This document shows positions 9,196-17,800 of a stretch of 19,349 nucleotides of DNA, in pieces. The notes under the pieces were generated by a model. That model was not told the origin of the DNA and searched no databases. It was given only the letters and a program-made list of their open reading frames with translations. Made by a program: the position numbers and the translations under genes. Within the stretch, counting starts at the first letter, position 1, and every line of letters begins with the position of its first letter. The stretch is from Gemmatimonadota bacterium (lineage in GTDB: Bacteria; 4572-55; J002): contig RFFQ01000070.1 of the NCBI GenBank assembly GCA_003697105.1, forward strand, positions 1 to 19,349, read 5' to 3'.

Positions 9196-9224
9196 TTGAC
9201 GCTAATGAACAAATCCGCTATTTT
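9196..9224 (+). promoter_or_regulatory. Probable promoter of the glutamine cyclotransferase gene
   Basis: TTGACG (9196-9201) and TATTTT (9219-9224) are separated by 17 bases, giving a leader of about 28 nt before the ATG at 9259. It lies in the 86-bp gap between divergent genes. Confidence 0.6.
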
Positions 9225-9258
9225 CAGATGAAACCTTTTTAACTTCAGGAGCCGTACA

Positions 9259-10035
9259 ATGCAACGTTTTTTTCTGATTATTCTGGTGTGCTGGTTAGGG
9301 GCGTGTACAAGCGAACCTTCTAACTCTGCCCCGTCGCACGAACCGACTCGCTATACGTATGAAGTCGTCAACCGCTATCCGCACCAAACGGATGCGTTCA
9401 CCCAAGGTTTGATTTATGTGGAAGGGGTCTTGTACGAAAGTGTTGGGCGGTATGGATACTCGGCTTTGCGTGAAGTGGACCTGATCCGAGGAGAGGTTCT
9501 CCGGCAGCACACCCTCAGTGCGGATTATTTTGCCGAAGGATTGACCCTATTTGATAACCGGTTGATTCAACTTACGTGGCGCGAGGAGACCGGTTTTGTC
9601 TATGATCGCACTACCTTTGAGGTGATCGATACTTTTGAATACCTGACACAAGGATGGGGCTTAACGCACGATGGCGAACATCTGATTATGAGTGATGGTA
9701 GTTCCACGCTCTATTTCCTCGATCCCCAAACATACGAGGTCATCTCCAAATTACCGGTACGGGAAGGTTCCCGGCCTATTACTCGCCTGAATGAATTGGA
9801 GTACATCGAAGGGTACATCTATGCCAATGTTTGGCAAACAGAACAGATTGTGATTATTCATCCGGTTAGTGGACAAGTTGCCGGCTGGATTGATCTGACC
9901 GGTCTCCGCCCACCCAGTGACCAACCAGTGGATGTGCTTAATGGAATTGCCTATGAAACCGAAACCGGACATCTGTTTGTTACGGGTAAATTGTGGCCCC
10001 TTTTGTTTGAAATCAAATTAATTGAGGTTAAATGA
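9259..10035 (+). CDS. Glutaminyl-peptide cyclotransferase (plant-type glutamine cyclotransferase), lipoprotein
   Basis: The 258-residue protein belongs to the Glu_cyclase_2 family of five-bladed beta-propellers, which cyclise N-terminal glutamine to pyroglutamate. Matching stretches are FTQGLIYVEGVLYESVGRYGYSAL, FAEGLTLFDNRLIQLTWREETGFVYD, GWGLTHDGEHLIMSDGSSTLYFLDP, LNELEYIEGYIYANVWQT and LNGIAYETETGHLFVTGKLWPLLFEI, in family order and covering the whole mature chain. The N-terminus is a lipoprotein signal with lipobox LGAC (Cys16), so it should be anchored in the periplasm or outer membrane. CAGGAG precedes the ATG at good spacing, and a good promoter lies at 9196-9224. Length is normal. Its substrate proteins are not known; the secreted proteins around it could include some, which is speculation. 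Confidence 0.93.
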   Translation: MQRFFLIILVCWLGACTSEPSNSAPSHEPTRYTYEVVNRYPHQTDAFTQGLIYVEGVLYESVGRYGYSALREVDLIRGEVLRQHTLSADYFAEGLTLFDNRLIQLTWREETGFVYDRTTFEVIDTFEYLTQGWGLTHDGEHLIMSDGSSTLYFLDPQTYEVISKLPVREGSRPITRLNELEYIEGYIYANVWQTEQIVIIHPVSGQVAGWIDLTGLRPPSDQPVDVLNGIAYETETGHLFVTGKLWPLLFEIKLIEVK

Positions 10036-10093
10036 GTTTGGGAATTAGGGGTTAGGGATCAGGGGGAACGAAAATCGCAACTTCCCAACTCAT
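10032..10093. repeat. Inverted repeat in the convergent gap, with G-quadruplex-type sequence
   Basis: ATGAGTTTGGGAA at 10032-10044 pairs with TTCCCAACTCAT at 10082-10093 except for one extra T, so both genes converging here may end in this stem. Inside it, 10040-10066 has four G-runs (3, 4, 3, 5) with loops of 5, 3 and 4 bases, a canonical G-quadruplex pattern on the plus strand. The minus strand has G-runs of 5, 4, 4 and 3 between 10117 and 10084, with one longer loop. No T-run is present. Confidence 0.6.
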
Positions 10094-10121
10094 AAACTCC
10101 CCAACTCCCCAACCCCCAGCT

Positions 10122-12917
10122 CTACCGTAACAAAATCATTTTTTCGGTTTGTTGAAACCCGTTGGAAACCTCTAACTGGTAAAAATAGACCCCGCTACTT
10201 AATTTCTGCCTGCTTGAATCCATGCCATCCCATTGTACCTGATACACGCCTGCCGGTTGTTCCTCAAAGACCCATGTGCGAACGAGTTGCCCGTGTAGAT
10301 TGTAAATCCGTAGATACACATCACCGGATACGGCTAAATCATACGGGAGCGTAGTTTGAGGATTAAACGGATTGGGGTAATTTCGTCCTAAACGTGTCAT
10401 TAGGGGTACATGAGTTACGGTGTTTTCACGTTGCACATTGACCATTTCCAGCCGGCTGTTGAGTACAAAATAATCCAATGCCCAACCGGATTGAGCGGCA
10501 TTTGCCATCGCCCCAAACTCAAATCGAAAGCGCACTGTTTCATTTTGGTACGCTTCTAACGGGAATATCATGGGTTGCCAATCGAATACACCGGAATAGC
10601 CGGGTTCATTTCCTAAACCCGTAATGGCGGGTTGCGGATAATCCGGATCGGGGTGGAGCAATTGCCAACTTGAACCGCCATCGGTGCTGATGTTGACCTG
10701 CCCGCCATCAGCGACACTGTTTGTTGCCATGTGGTGATAGACTTTCAAATACGGGTTTTCGGAAACACCCAAGGCATATGTTCCGGTTTCCAGCCAATAT
10801 GTACCCGCCTCGTACCCTCCATTTAGACCGGTTGTCCACAAATGGTCGCCGTGATACGCCCGAAGGGTATCGGATATACCCCACATCCACAGGTTTGGCG
10901 TACCACCGGGCATAAATCCGCCATCATCTGCCTCAAAACTAAGGTAGGGGACAAGTGCCGGATGCCATTCGGTGATTTGATCGGGTTCCACTTGAATCTC
11001 GGCGGTTTGGGGATCAAACCCTCCGGCTTGGGCTTGGATAGTATGGGAACCAACTGGTACGAATTCGACCCGGTAAAATCCGGTGGAATCCGATTGCGCA
11101 CGATATGCCGGGTTATCCACCAAAAAAACGCCGGTATTTGGCAGGGGCAGATCGAGTTGTCCATCCGTGATTATTCCTTCTATTGTGCCGGTATCAAAGA
11201 GCGGTGTCAGTTGTACATCGAGGTAAAGTGTGTCTCCGATACCCACCGCCAGTTCTTCTAAAATCGCGGGTTGGTATTGGGGGTGGTAAATGTTGAGAAC
11301 ATGTGTACCGGCTGGTAGCCGTATATCAAATTGACCCCGCTCTGTGCTGAAAACGGTATAAATTGAATCTGCAATCGTGAACATCACTCCTTCAATGGCA
11401 ACGCCACTGCGTGCATCCGTGACCGTGCCTTGCACCGAACTGAGCGTGGAAAAGGTGGCTTGGACGGCAGCGTAAGCATTGATGCACCCCCAGCCGTAAA
11501 GCGTATCTTCGCCGGCTTCGCCGAGATCGAGTGCGGTTTCCATTAAAATTTCTTTCGCTCGCTCGCTGGTAATATCTGGGTTCACCTGTCGCATTAGTGC
11601 CAGCGTTCCGGAGGCCAACGCTACGGAAATGGAGGTGCCCGTGCCGGTACTATAGCCATCATTGGCGTCCAGAGTACGCACATCCACGCCGGGTGCCGTC
11701 ACTTCGGGCTTGATCCGTAGGGGGAATTCTTCCGTGCAGAGACTATACCCCCCGCCACTACCGATCCAGGTGATATTACCACTACCACGTATCCAAATTG
11801 TCAGATTACTGTCCACCGCGCCAACTGCAAAGCTATTCGTTGGGGTGGTCGCGCGATCGGCTGGGCTTTTGAGGCGGTAACTCCACGACGAAGGGGCATT
11901 TCCAGAAGCATACGTTAAAATCACGCCTGCCGCTTCGCAATTATCCATTGCTTCCCAATATGCGTCGTAACAAAAATCGTAATAGCCGCCGGGCCACTGG
12001 GCATGTACTCCCCACGAATTATTGACCACATCCGGTACATCCTCGATAGTTGCCGGATTGCTGTCGGGGTCAGCAAACCACTGGTATGTGGCGATGATCT
12101 CATCATCCCAATCACCGGTCATCCAACCGGGATGGCTGATGGTATTGGCGGCAATCCAGAGGGCATCAATGGCAACCCCGACGGTGTCGCTTTCCGTGAC
12201 GCCGAGGATGTTGCCGGTGGTGCGTGTTCCATGATATGATCCCCACGGTTGGGGCACTTCGGAGGGGGCTGAGCGCCAATCAAGCCAGCATTCCTCTGCA
12301 GGGGCGAAATTCCCCCGCCAACTGGCTGTCAGGGCGTCATGATTCAGATCAACACCGGTATCGAAACTACCGACCAGTGTACCACGTCCGGTAATACCCC
12401 GCTCCCAACACTGGCGCACATTAATGAGGTCTAATGCGGGGTCGAGTTCGCGCAGATGGGCGGATGGGGTGTGGTCTATTCCAATTGGTTCGACCGGGAT
12501 ACGAGGATAAATCCGTTTAATATCAGGGTGATCTACCAGATCGAGTAGCGCCTCCGGCAGGGCGAGGACACTGATCGCGTTGGTGATCCAGTAAGATCGA
12601 TACCCATCAACTAAACCGGCGGCTTTTTTGGCTTCCAAATGGGTAATTAGATCGCGTTGGGTACGCTCTGCCAAGTGCTGGCACGCTTCGATCACTCGCT
12701 GGTGGCGTTCCTGCCGGGTGGCGGTGCGGAGTTCTTCATGGAGTTGATCCAGATCGACTTGATCATTTAAAACGATGAGTGTGGGAAGTGCTGCCGGCTC
12801 CTCTTGCGCTTGAATTTGATCGCGTAAAATCGGGTGCAAATCCCCCGCGTAACTTGATGAAAAACGGGTGAGAATCATCAACCACACCAAAGCATAACCG
12901 AGAGCTTTACGTTTCAT
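10122..12917 (-). CDS. Secreted subtilisin-like serine protease (peptidase S8) with C-terminal sorting domain
   Basis: The 931-residue protein begins with a signal peptide (basic KRK, hydrophobic core, cleavage near SYA-GD, residue 25). A propeptide-like region (about 26-150) precedes the S8 catalytic domain (about 170-485), with Asp186 in SFDTGVD, His229 in YHGTRTTG, oxyanion Asn340 in ASGN and Ser429 in GTGTSIS. The His motif reads HGTRTTG instead of the common HGTHTAG, but the catalytic His is kept. Two carboxypeptidase-regulatory-like beta modules follow (about 495-575 and 578-655), then a jelly-roll-like region with DGGSSWQ. The last 85 residues form a FlgD-like / type IX-style sorting domain (YPNPFNPQTTLPYDL, LRIYNLHGQLV, SGVYFYQL). 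It is therefore probably exported across the outer membrane. ATG at 12917 has CAGGAG in front. It is divergent from the MmgE/PrpD gene. Confidence 0.95.
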   Translation of the reverse strand: MKRKALGYALVWLMILTRFSSSYAGDLHPILRDQIQAQEEPAALPTLIVLNDQVDLDQLHEELRTATRQERHQRVIEACQHLAERTQRDLITHLEAKKAAGLVDGYRSYWITNAISVLALPEALLDLVDHPDIKRIYPRIPVEPIGIDHTPSAHLRELDPALDLINVRQCWERGITGRGTLVGSFDTGVDLNHDALTASWRGNFAPAEECWLDWRSAPSEVPQPWGSYHGTRTTGNILGVTESDTVGVAIDALWIAANTISHPGWMTGDWDDEIIATYQWFADPDSNPATIEDVPDVVNNSWGVHAQWPGGYYDFCYDAYWEAMDNCEAAGVILTYASGNAPSSWSYRLKSPADRATTPTNSFAVGAVDSNLTIWIRGSGNITWIGSGGGYSLCTEEFPLRIKPEVTAPGVDVRTLDANDGYSTGTGTSISVALASGTLALMRQVNPDITSERAKEILMETALDLGEAGEDTLYGWGCINAYAAVQATFSTLSSVQGTVTDARSGVAIEGVMFTIADSIYTVFSTERGQFDIRLPAGTHVLNIYHPQYQPAILEELAVGIGDTLYLDVQLTPLFDTGTIEGIITDGQLDLPLPNTGVFLVDNPAYRAQSDSTGFYRVEFVPVGSHTIQAQAGGFDPQTAEIQVEPDQITEWHPALVPYLSFEADDGGFMPGGTPNLWMWGISDTLRAYHGDHLWTTGLNGGYEAGTYWLETGTYALGVSENPYLKVYHHMATNSVADGGQVNISTDGGSSWQLLHPDPDYPQPAITGLGNEPGYSGVFDWQPMIFPLEAYQNETVRFRFEFGAMANAAQSGWALDYFVLNSRLEMVNVQRENTVTHVPLMTRLGRNYPNPFNPQTTLPYDLAVSGDVYLRIYNLHGQLVRTWVFEEQPAGVYQVQWDGMDSSRQKLSSGVYFYQLEVSNGFQQTEKMILLR

Positions 12918-12937
12918 GGGTTATCTCCTGAAAAATG

Positions 12938-12966
12938 TTGACTTTTGAAGCGGAATATGGTACAAA
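12938..12966 (+). promoter_or_regulatory. Probable promoter of the MmgE/PrpD gene
   Basis: TTGACT (12938-12943) and TACAAA (12961-12966) lie 17 bases apart, with an expected start near 12973 and a leader of about 65 nt. Confidence 0.45.
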
Positions 12967-12980
12967 CTTGTGTGTTTCAA
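12952..12980 (-). promoter_or_regulatory. Possible promoter of the subtilase gene
   Basis: On the minus strand TTGAAA (12975-12980) and TATTCC (12952-12957) are 17 bases apart. The -10 match is weak. It overlaps the opposing MmgE/PrpD promoter candidate, so the two may exclude each other. Confidence 0.3.
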
Positions 12981-13037
12981 ACAGATTCGTCAACATTATT
13001 TTATGGACTTTTACCAATGTTTTAGGAGGTTTGACCT

Positions 13038-14423
13038 ATGGTATCTATTAATCGCCAGATTGCAGAATTTGCCGTCAATTTAACCTATGATGACTTGCCG
13101 GAAGCGGTGGTCAAGGAGACGAAACGGTTTGTATTCGATTCGATTGGTTGTGCTTTAGGGGCAACCCAAACTCATGATGCTAAAATTATGCGGGATGTAC
13201 TTAAGGTTCTCGGCGGGGAATCCCAAGCGACGGTAATGGGTTGGGGTGACCGGAATAACATTGTGAATACGGCGTTTATGAACGCGTTGCTAGTACGTGG
13301 CATGGATTACAACGACATTTATTGGGAACAAGACCCCAGCCATCCCAGTGACATTATTCCGGCGTCGTTAGCGGTCGGGGAACTGGAGGGATCCTCCGGT
13401 AAGGAATTGATCGTTTCCATTGTATTGGCGTATGAATTCGAGCAACGGCTGTGTGAGTTTGCTTTTCCCGGCATTCGGGAGCGCAAATGGCACCATGCCA
13501 CGCTCACGCAGTTTGTCTCACCGATTGCTGCCGGTAAATTGCTCGGGCTAAATGTGGATCAGATGGTTCATGCGGTGGGAATTTCCGCTTGCCACAATTT
13601 TACGCCGGGCAAAGTGACTGCCGGGGATTTGACCATGATGAAAAATACGGTGGATCCGATGGCAACCCGTAGTGGGGTTATGGCGGCACTGATGGCAAAG
13701 CATGGATATGAAGGTCCTGAAGAGATTTATGAAGGTAAAGAAGGCTTTTTTGACACCTTCAGTTATACCGGAATTGAATTCAAACCGGAGATTTTAACGG
13801 AGGGTCTGGGGGATTCTTTTCGGATTATGCGGTGTGGAATGAAGGCTTTTCCGACAGAAGCGTTGACGCACTCTTTCATTACCGGAACACTGGCTCTTGT
13901 GACAGAGCATGACATTAAACCCCATGAGATTGAAGAGTTGACGGTAAAAACGGTTGCCCGGGCGGTCGATATTTTAGCAGACCCGACGAAGTACGATCCC
14001 CAAACGCGCGAAACCGCGGATCATAGCTTGCCGTATGTGGTGGCGGCATCGATTGTAGACCGGATGGTGACACCGGAACAATTTACCCCAGAGCGGATTC
14101 AAGACCCGAATATTCGGGCATTGTTACCGAAAATCAAAGCTGTTGCCGATCCGGAACTGGAAAAGCAATTTCCGGCAAAAAAACCGTGTGACATTATCAT
14201 CAAAACCACGGATGGACGGACGTTGACGCATCATGTGGAATATCCGATTGGTGACCCGCGCTTACCCATCCCACCAGATCAATTGGATAATAAATTTAAC
14301 GCTTTGGCAAAATCTTTATTCTCCAGTGAAAAATTAGCCGAATTGAAAGAGGCGATCTGGAATTTGGAAACGTTTGCTTCTACAGCGGACTTTATGCAGC
14401 TCACTGTGGGGAATTTGGCTTAA
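13038..14423 (+). CDS. MmgE/PrpD family protein (2-methylcitrate dehydratase-like)
   Basis: The 461-residue protein matches the MmgE/PrpD family in length and throughout: FVFDSIGCALGA near residue 31, ALLVRGMDYNDI with HPSDIIPASLAVGE at 102-115, LGLNVDQMVHAVGISACHN, and in the second domain FPTEALTHSFITG and DHSLPYVVAASIVD. PrpD dehydrates 2-methylcitrate in the propionate cycle; relatives include cis-aconitate decarboxylase, iminodisuccinate epimerase and many uncharacterised members. No prpB or prpC lies beside it, so a propionate role is not supported by context and the substrate is open. It is predicted cytoplasmic. The ATG has AGGAGG eight bases upstream. A probable terminator follows at 14465-14499, so it seems to be transcribed alone. 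Confidence 0.92.
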   Translation: MVSINRQIAEFAVNLTYDDLPEAVVKETKRFVFDSIGCALGATQTHDAKIMRDVLKVLGGESQATVMGWGDRNNIVNTAFMNALLVRGMDYNDIYWEQDPSHPSDIIPASLAVGELEGSSGKELIVSIVLAYEFEQRLCEFAFPGIRERKWHHATLTQFVSPIAAGKLLGLNVDQMVHAVGISACHNFTPGKVTAGDLTMMKNTVDPMATRSGVMAALMAKHGYEGPEEIYEGKEGFFDTFSYTGIEFKPEILTEGLGDSFRIMRCGMKAFPTEALTHSFITGTLALVTEHDIKPHEIEELTVKTVARAVDILADPTKYDPQTRETADHSLPYVVAASIVDRMVTPEQFTPERIQDPNIRALLPKIKAVADPELEKQFPAKKPCDIIIKTTDGRTLTHHVEYPIGDPRLPIPPDQLDNKFNALAKSLFSSEKLAELKEAIWNLETFASTADFMQLTVGNLA

Positions 14424-14464
14424 TTTGTCGCCCGATATGGCTACATGTCAAGAAGTACAACAGG

Positions 14465-14499
14465 CAGAAGGGAGGCGGCGGGTAAATCCTCCCATTCTG
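14465..14499 (+). terminator. Probable terminator of the MmgE/PrpD gene
   Basis: CAGAAGGGAGG at 14465-14475 pairs with CCTCCCATTCTG at 14488-14499 with a single bulged A, around a 12-base loop. A short T-containing stretch (TCTTGT) follows. It lies about 40 bases after the stop. Confidence 0.55.
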
Positions 14500-14559
14500 T
14501 CTTGTAAAAGCTGTGCATTATTCTTGCTTTGAATGTAGCGGCGTTCGGTGATAAAAGGC

Positions 14560-14588
14560 TTGACACCGATCTGTGGAATATGTATACT
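14560..14588 (+). promoter_or_regulatory. Strong sigma70-type promoter for the giant secreted protein
   Basis: A perfect -35 TTGACA (14560-14565) is spaced 17 bases from TATACT (14583-14588). Transcription should begin near 14595, giving a leader of about 230 nt before the ATG at 14826. This is the best promoter match in the window. Confidence 0.75.
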
Positions 14589-14825
14589 TTAGTCCTAATA
14601 TTTCTTACCTTAACCACCGAAATTATCTAACTTTGTTAGACCTCAATACTTAATCTCAACCCATATTATAATGGACTGCAGGCTGGAGGTGATATTTTAA
14701 GCATCGCGCTTAACTGAAATGAAGATGGGTTGTTATGGGTGAAATTTTAATAAAACATAGGTTGTTATGGGCAAAACGTTTAATTTCTATTTACAATGTC
14801 ATCTATTTTTTAAGGAGGAGACATA
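14589..14825 (+). promoter_or_regulatory. Long 5' leader with direct repeats, function unknown
   Basis: The leader holds a small TCTAAC-TTT-GTTAGA hairpin (14626-14640) and two exact 12-base direct repeats GGTTGTTATGGG (14728-14739 and 14760-14771) 32 bases apart, each followed by an A-rich stretch. It ends with AAGGAGGAG, a very strong ribosome binding site just before ATAATG. No known riboswitch class was recognised. The repeats may bind a regulator or pair with another RNA. Confidence 0.45.
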
Positions 14826-17800
14826 ATGTCGAATCGGGTAATTCTAACGCTTTTCGCGTCTCTTTTGTTGGTGATTGGTTTTGTCTCATCGGCGCTGGCG
14901 GTCAATGTAAGCATCGTCGGTGAGCAAGATGAGAGCACCATTGAAGCCAGCATCAATCAGCGGTTTGCGATCAATGTTAAAATTGATCTGGAAGGTGCGA
15001 GCCTTACCAATGGGGTGGGTGCTTTTGAGTTCAAAGTGCAGTATGATGCAGACCTTTTAAGCATTGAAAATACGGATGTGCTCTTAGGCACTGTTGCTGG
15101 GGGGGAGACCTCCTATCTTGCCGCCGAAGGGCGTATTCCGACACACGGGTATGAATATGATGATGATGGTGAGCCGGCAACGTTGGATTCGCTGATTGCA
15201 ATTACGGTGGAAGGAAGTTCTGGAGAATTGGTGTTTGCCTGTGCGACTCTCCCTCAAGAAGGTAATGAAGCCGATACCACCAACGGTACTAAAGTTGATG
15301 GGTATTTAGCTCAACTATGGTTTACCGCTCTGGATACAACGGCTACCGGCGATTCTTCGCTGGTTGATTTGGTGGCAGATGATTTAATTTTGGTCGATCC
15401 GGCAGCGAATCGTTTGGAAGAGGTCGAAGGGGTGACCATCACCACCACCGATGGGTATGTGAAAGTTAAAGGTACACGGACCATTGAAATTCCGTTAACT
15501 TCTGGCTGGAATTTAATTTCTTTCAATGTGTTACCGGATGATCAGTCGGTGGAAGCGGTGATGGCAAATGTGTTGGATGATGTGATGTTAATCACCACTC
15601 CCGGGGATGGTTTTGGTCGTGGATTCTGGCGTCCAAATTTCCCGTTTTCCAGCTTATCATTTATGGACCCGAGCATTGGATATTGGGTACAGATGAGCCA
15701 AGCAAATACTCTTGAGATTACTGGAGCGCCGGTAGCCCCAACATCGCGCACCATTTCGCTCTCTTCCGGCTGGAATCTGGTGTCCTATTTACCGGAAACC
15801 GCATATTCTGTGGAAGAAGCGTTGGCTTCTATTTTGTCTTCAGTTCAATTAGTCACGACTCCTGGTGATGGTTTTGGTCGTGGATTCTGGCGTCCGAATT
15901 TTCCGTTTTCTTCCCTGAGTGAAATGGCGGAGGGCATTGGATATTGGGTGCAAACGGATGCAAATGTAGAATTGACGTATCCGGCAAATTCTTCGGGTAG
16001 CCGAATTTTAGCCGCGAATTCTACACCACAACTCCACCGATCCGAACGGCGTGTTTCTGTCACAAAAGCGGTCACTGTCCCCACTTCTTCCGTATTACCC
16101 GCCTCTTCAAAATCACTTTATGCTTCTAAAGATATGAAATCCGTGAGTGTTATCGAACGGAATTTTAGTGAGCGGGAGGGTTCTGTGCTTCGTGAAGGAG
16201 AGCGGGATTTACCTCCGGGTTGGAACGCACCTGTTATTCAAACGGCTTATGCGTTGGTTACCTGCGCGAATGCCACCATCAACGGTGACCCCATTGCGGT
16301 GGGTGACTGGGTTGGTGCCTACAAAATGGAAGGGGATAACATTGTTTTTGCGGGTGCTTATCAGATCGAATTTGAAGGTGGCTTTGGCTTTAATATTTAT
16401 GGACCTCCGTATGAATCGGGTGAGGAAATCCTCTTCAAAGTTTATGATACCAGCGCTGGTGTGGAATATGAAGGGTTTGCTCTGGATAGCGAAGGCAATG
16501 TGACTACGGCTATCTGGCAAAACTTGTTTGAACCGCCTTTTGAAACGGTTGATTTAGAAGGTTTTCGGAATGCTGCTCCGGCAGTCCACATCGATAATGA
16601 GTCTGACGGTAATGATAATTTAATCCTTGATTTTGGTCAGATTCCTTTATCGGGTAATGGCTCGGTATCGTTTGACATCTCCAACACCGGTGATGATGGA
16701 ACGTTGCTCACAGGTACCCTTGCGACGACCACCCCACCGGCAAATGCGGATGTTCTCATTTCACCGGATGCTTTCACGGATATTCCGACAGATGGTACGA
16801 CCGAGACGATCACCGTGACGGTTGACCCGACGGAAAGCGCTCAAGATGGTGAGTCGTTCAGTGCTACAATTACGATTAGCAGCAATGGTGGCGATCAAAA
16901 CATCACGTTGTCAGGTTCTTTTATCGCGAATCCGGTGATTCCGACACCTTCCGTTGACGAGGGGTATGATCTCACGGTTCCTTACCATGGTGACCCTGAG
17001 ATCACTGGGCTGGAATTGGAAAATACATTTAATCAAGCGGTAACGTATAGCATTACAACGGCTTCTGCCCGTGCAGAGCGCATTATTGGCGCCTCTAAAT
17101 CCGCGGTAGACCGCACCTTGAACCGCACGAAATCCGCAATTACGGAACCACTTCAGGTAACCGTTCAAAAAGATGTTCAGGGTAATATCCGCTCGGTTGA
17201 AACTGAACCGGTGGCTGTAGGCAATACCCGGGTTAAAGTAGACGTGACCACAACCTCTCAACGTATCGCGATGGGTAATGTGTCCCGTGGCGGTGACCTT
17301 CGTGAAGATAATGTTACTGTTACAACGAACCCAACCTCTGGCACCATTGACGCTGGAGCTGTTGAAAACGTTACGGTAACATTTGATGCCTCTACAGCAC
17401 CCATTGGTTCGTATAGCGGCAATATCACGGTTACGGTGGATGGTTTTGGTGATCTAGTTATTCCATGGAATTTAACGGTAGAAGGGGCGATTGTCAGTAT
17501 AACGCCAGTTTCCAACGATTTCGGTGAGCAGGAAATTGGTACTACGTCCCCCAGCGCCGAGTTTGAAATTGCCAACACTGGTAACGTTGCGATTAATTTC
17601 GATGCCGAAACAGGTGAACATTTTACGGTTGGTAATGGCTCCCGGGTCATTAGTGGTACGGTAGAAGCTGGTGGCACAACTTCCGTATTTGTCAGTTTCA
17701 CCCCGGGAGCAGAAGGCGCGCTGAGTGGTGAACTCAATGTGACCCCGAGCGATGCCGTGATTTGGACGAATGGCACCGACATTATTTCAGGACTTACCGC

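Larger units (their letters stand above)
12934..12997. promoter_or_regulatory. Divergent control region with 9-bp inverted repeat
   Basis: AATGTTGAC at 12934-12942 and GTCAACATT at 12989-12997 are a perfect inverted pair in the 120-bp gap between the subtilase and MmgE/PrpD genes. The left arm contains the -35 box of the plus-strand promoter candidate. It may be an operator with two half sites about 55 bases apart, or coincidence of -35-like motifs. Confidence 0.4.

Noticed and set aside
10842-11261. Plus-strand frames inside the subtilase gene
   Set aside because: No family resemblance and no start signals; the minus-strand frame is intact over 931 codons with signal peptide and catalytic triad.
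14650-14670. Second -10-like TATAAT in the giant gene leader
   Set aside because: No -35 box lies at 16-18 bases; the TTGACA-17-TATACT promoter upstream is far better.
14735-14923. Possible leader peptide of 62 residues upstream of the giant gene
   Set aside because: It has no ribosome binding site, overlaps the true start in another frame, and its second half is a shadow of the signal-peptide region. The main gene has an excellent site at 14813-14822.
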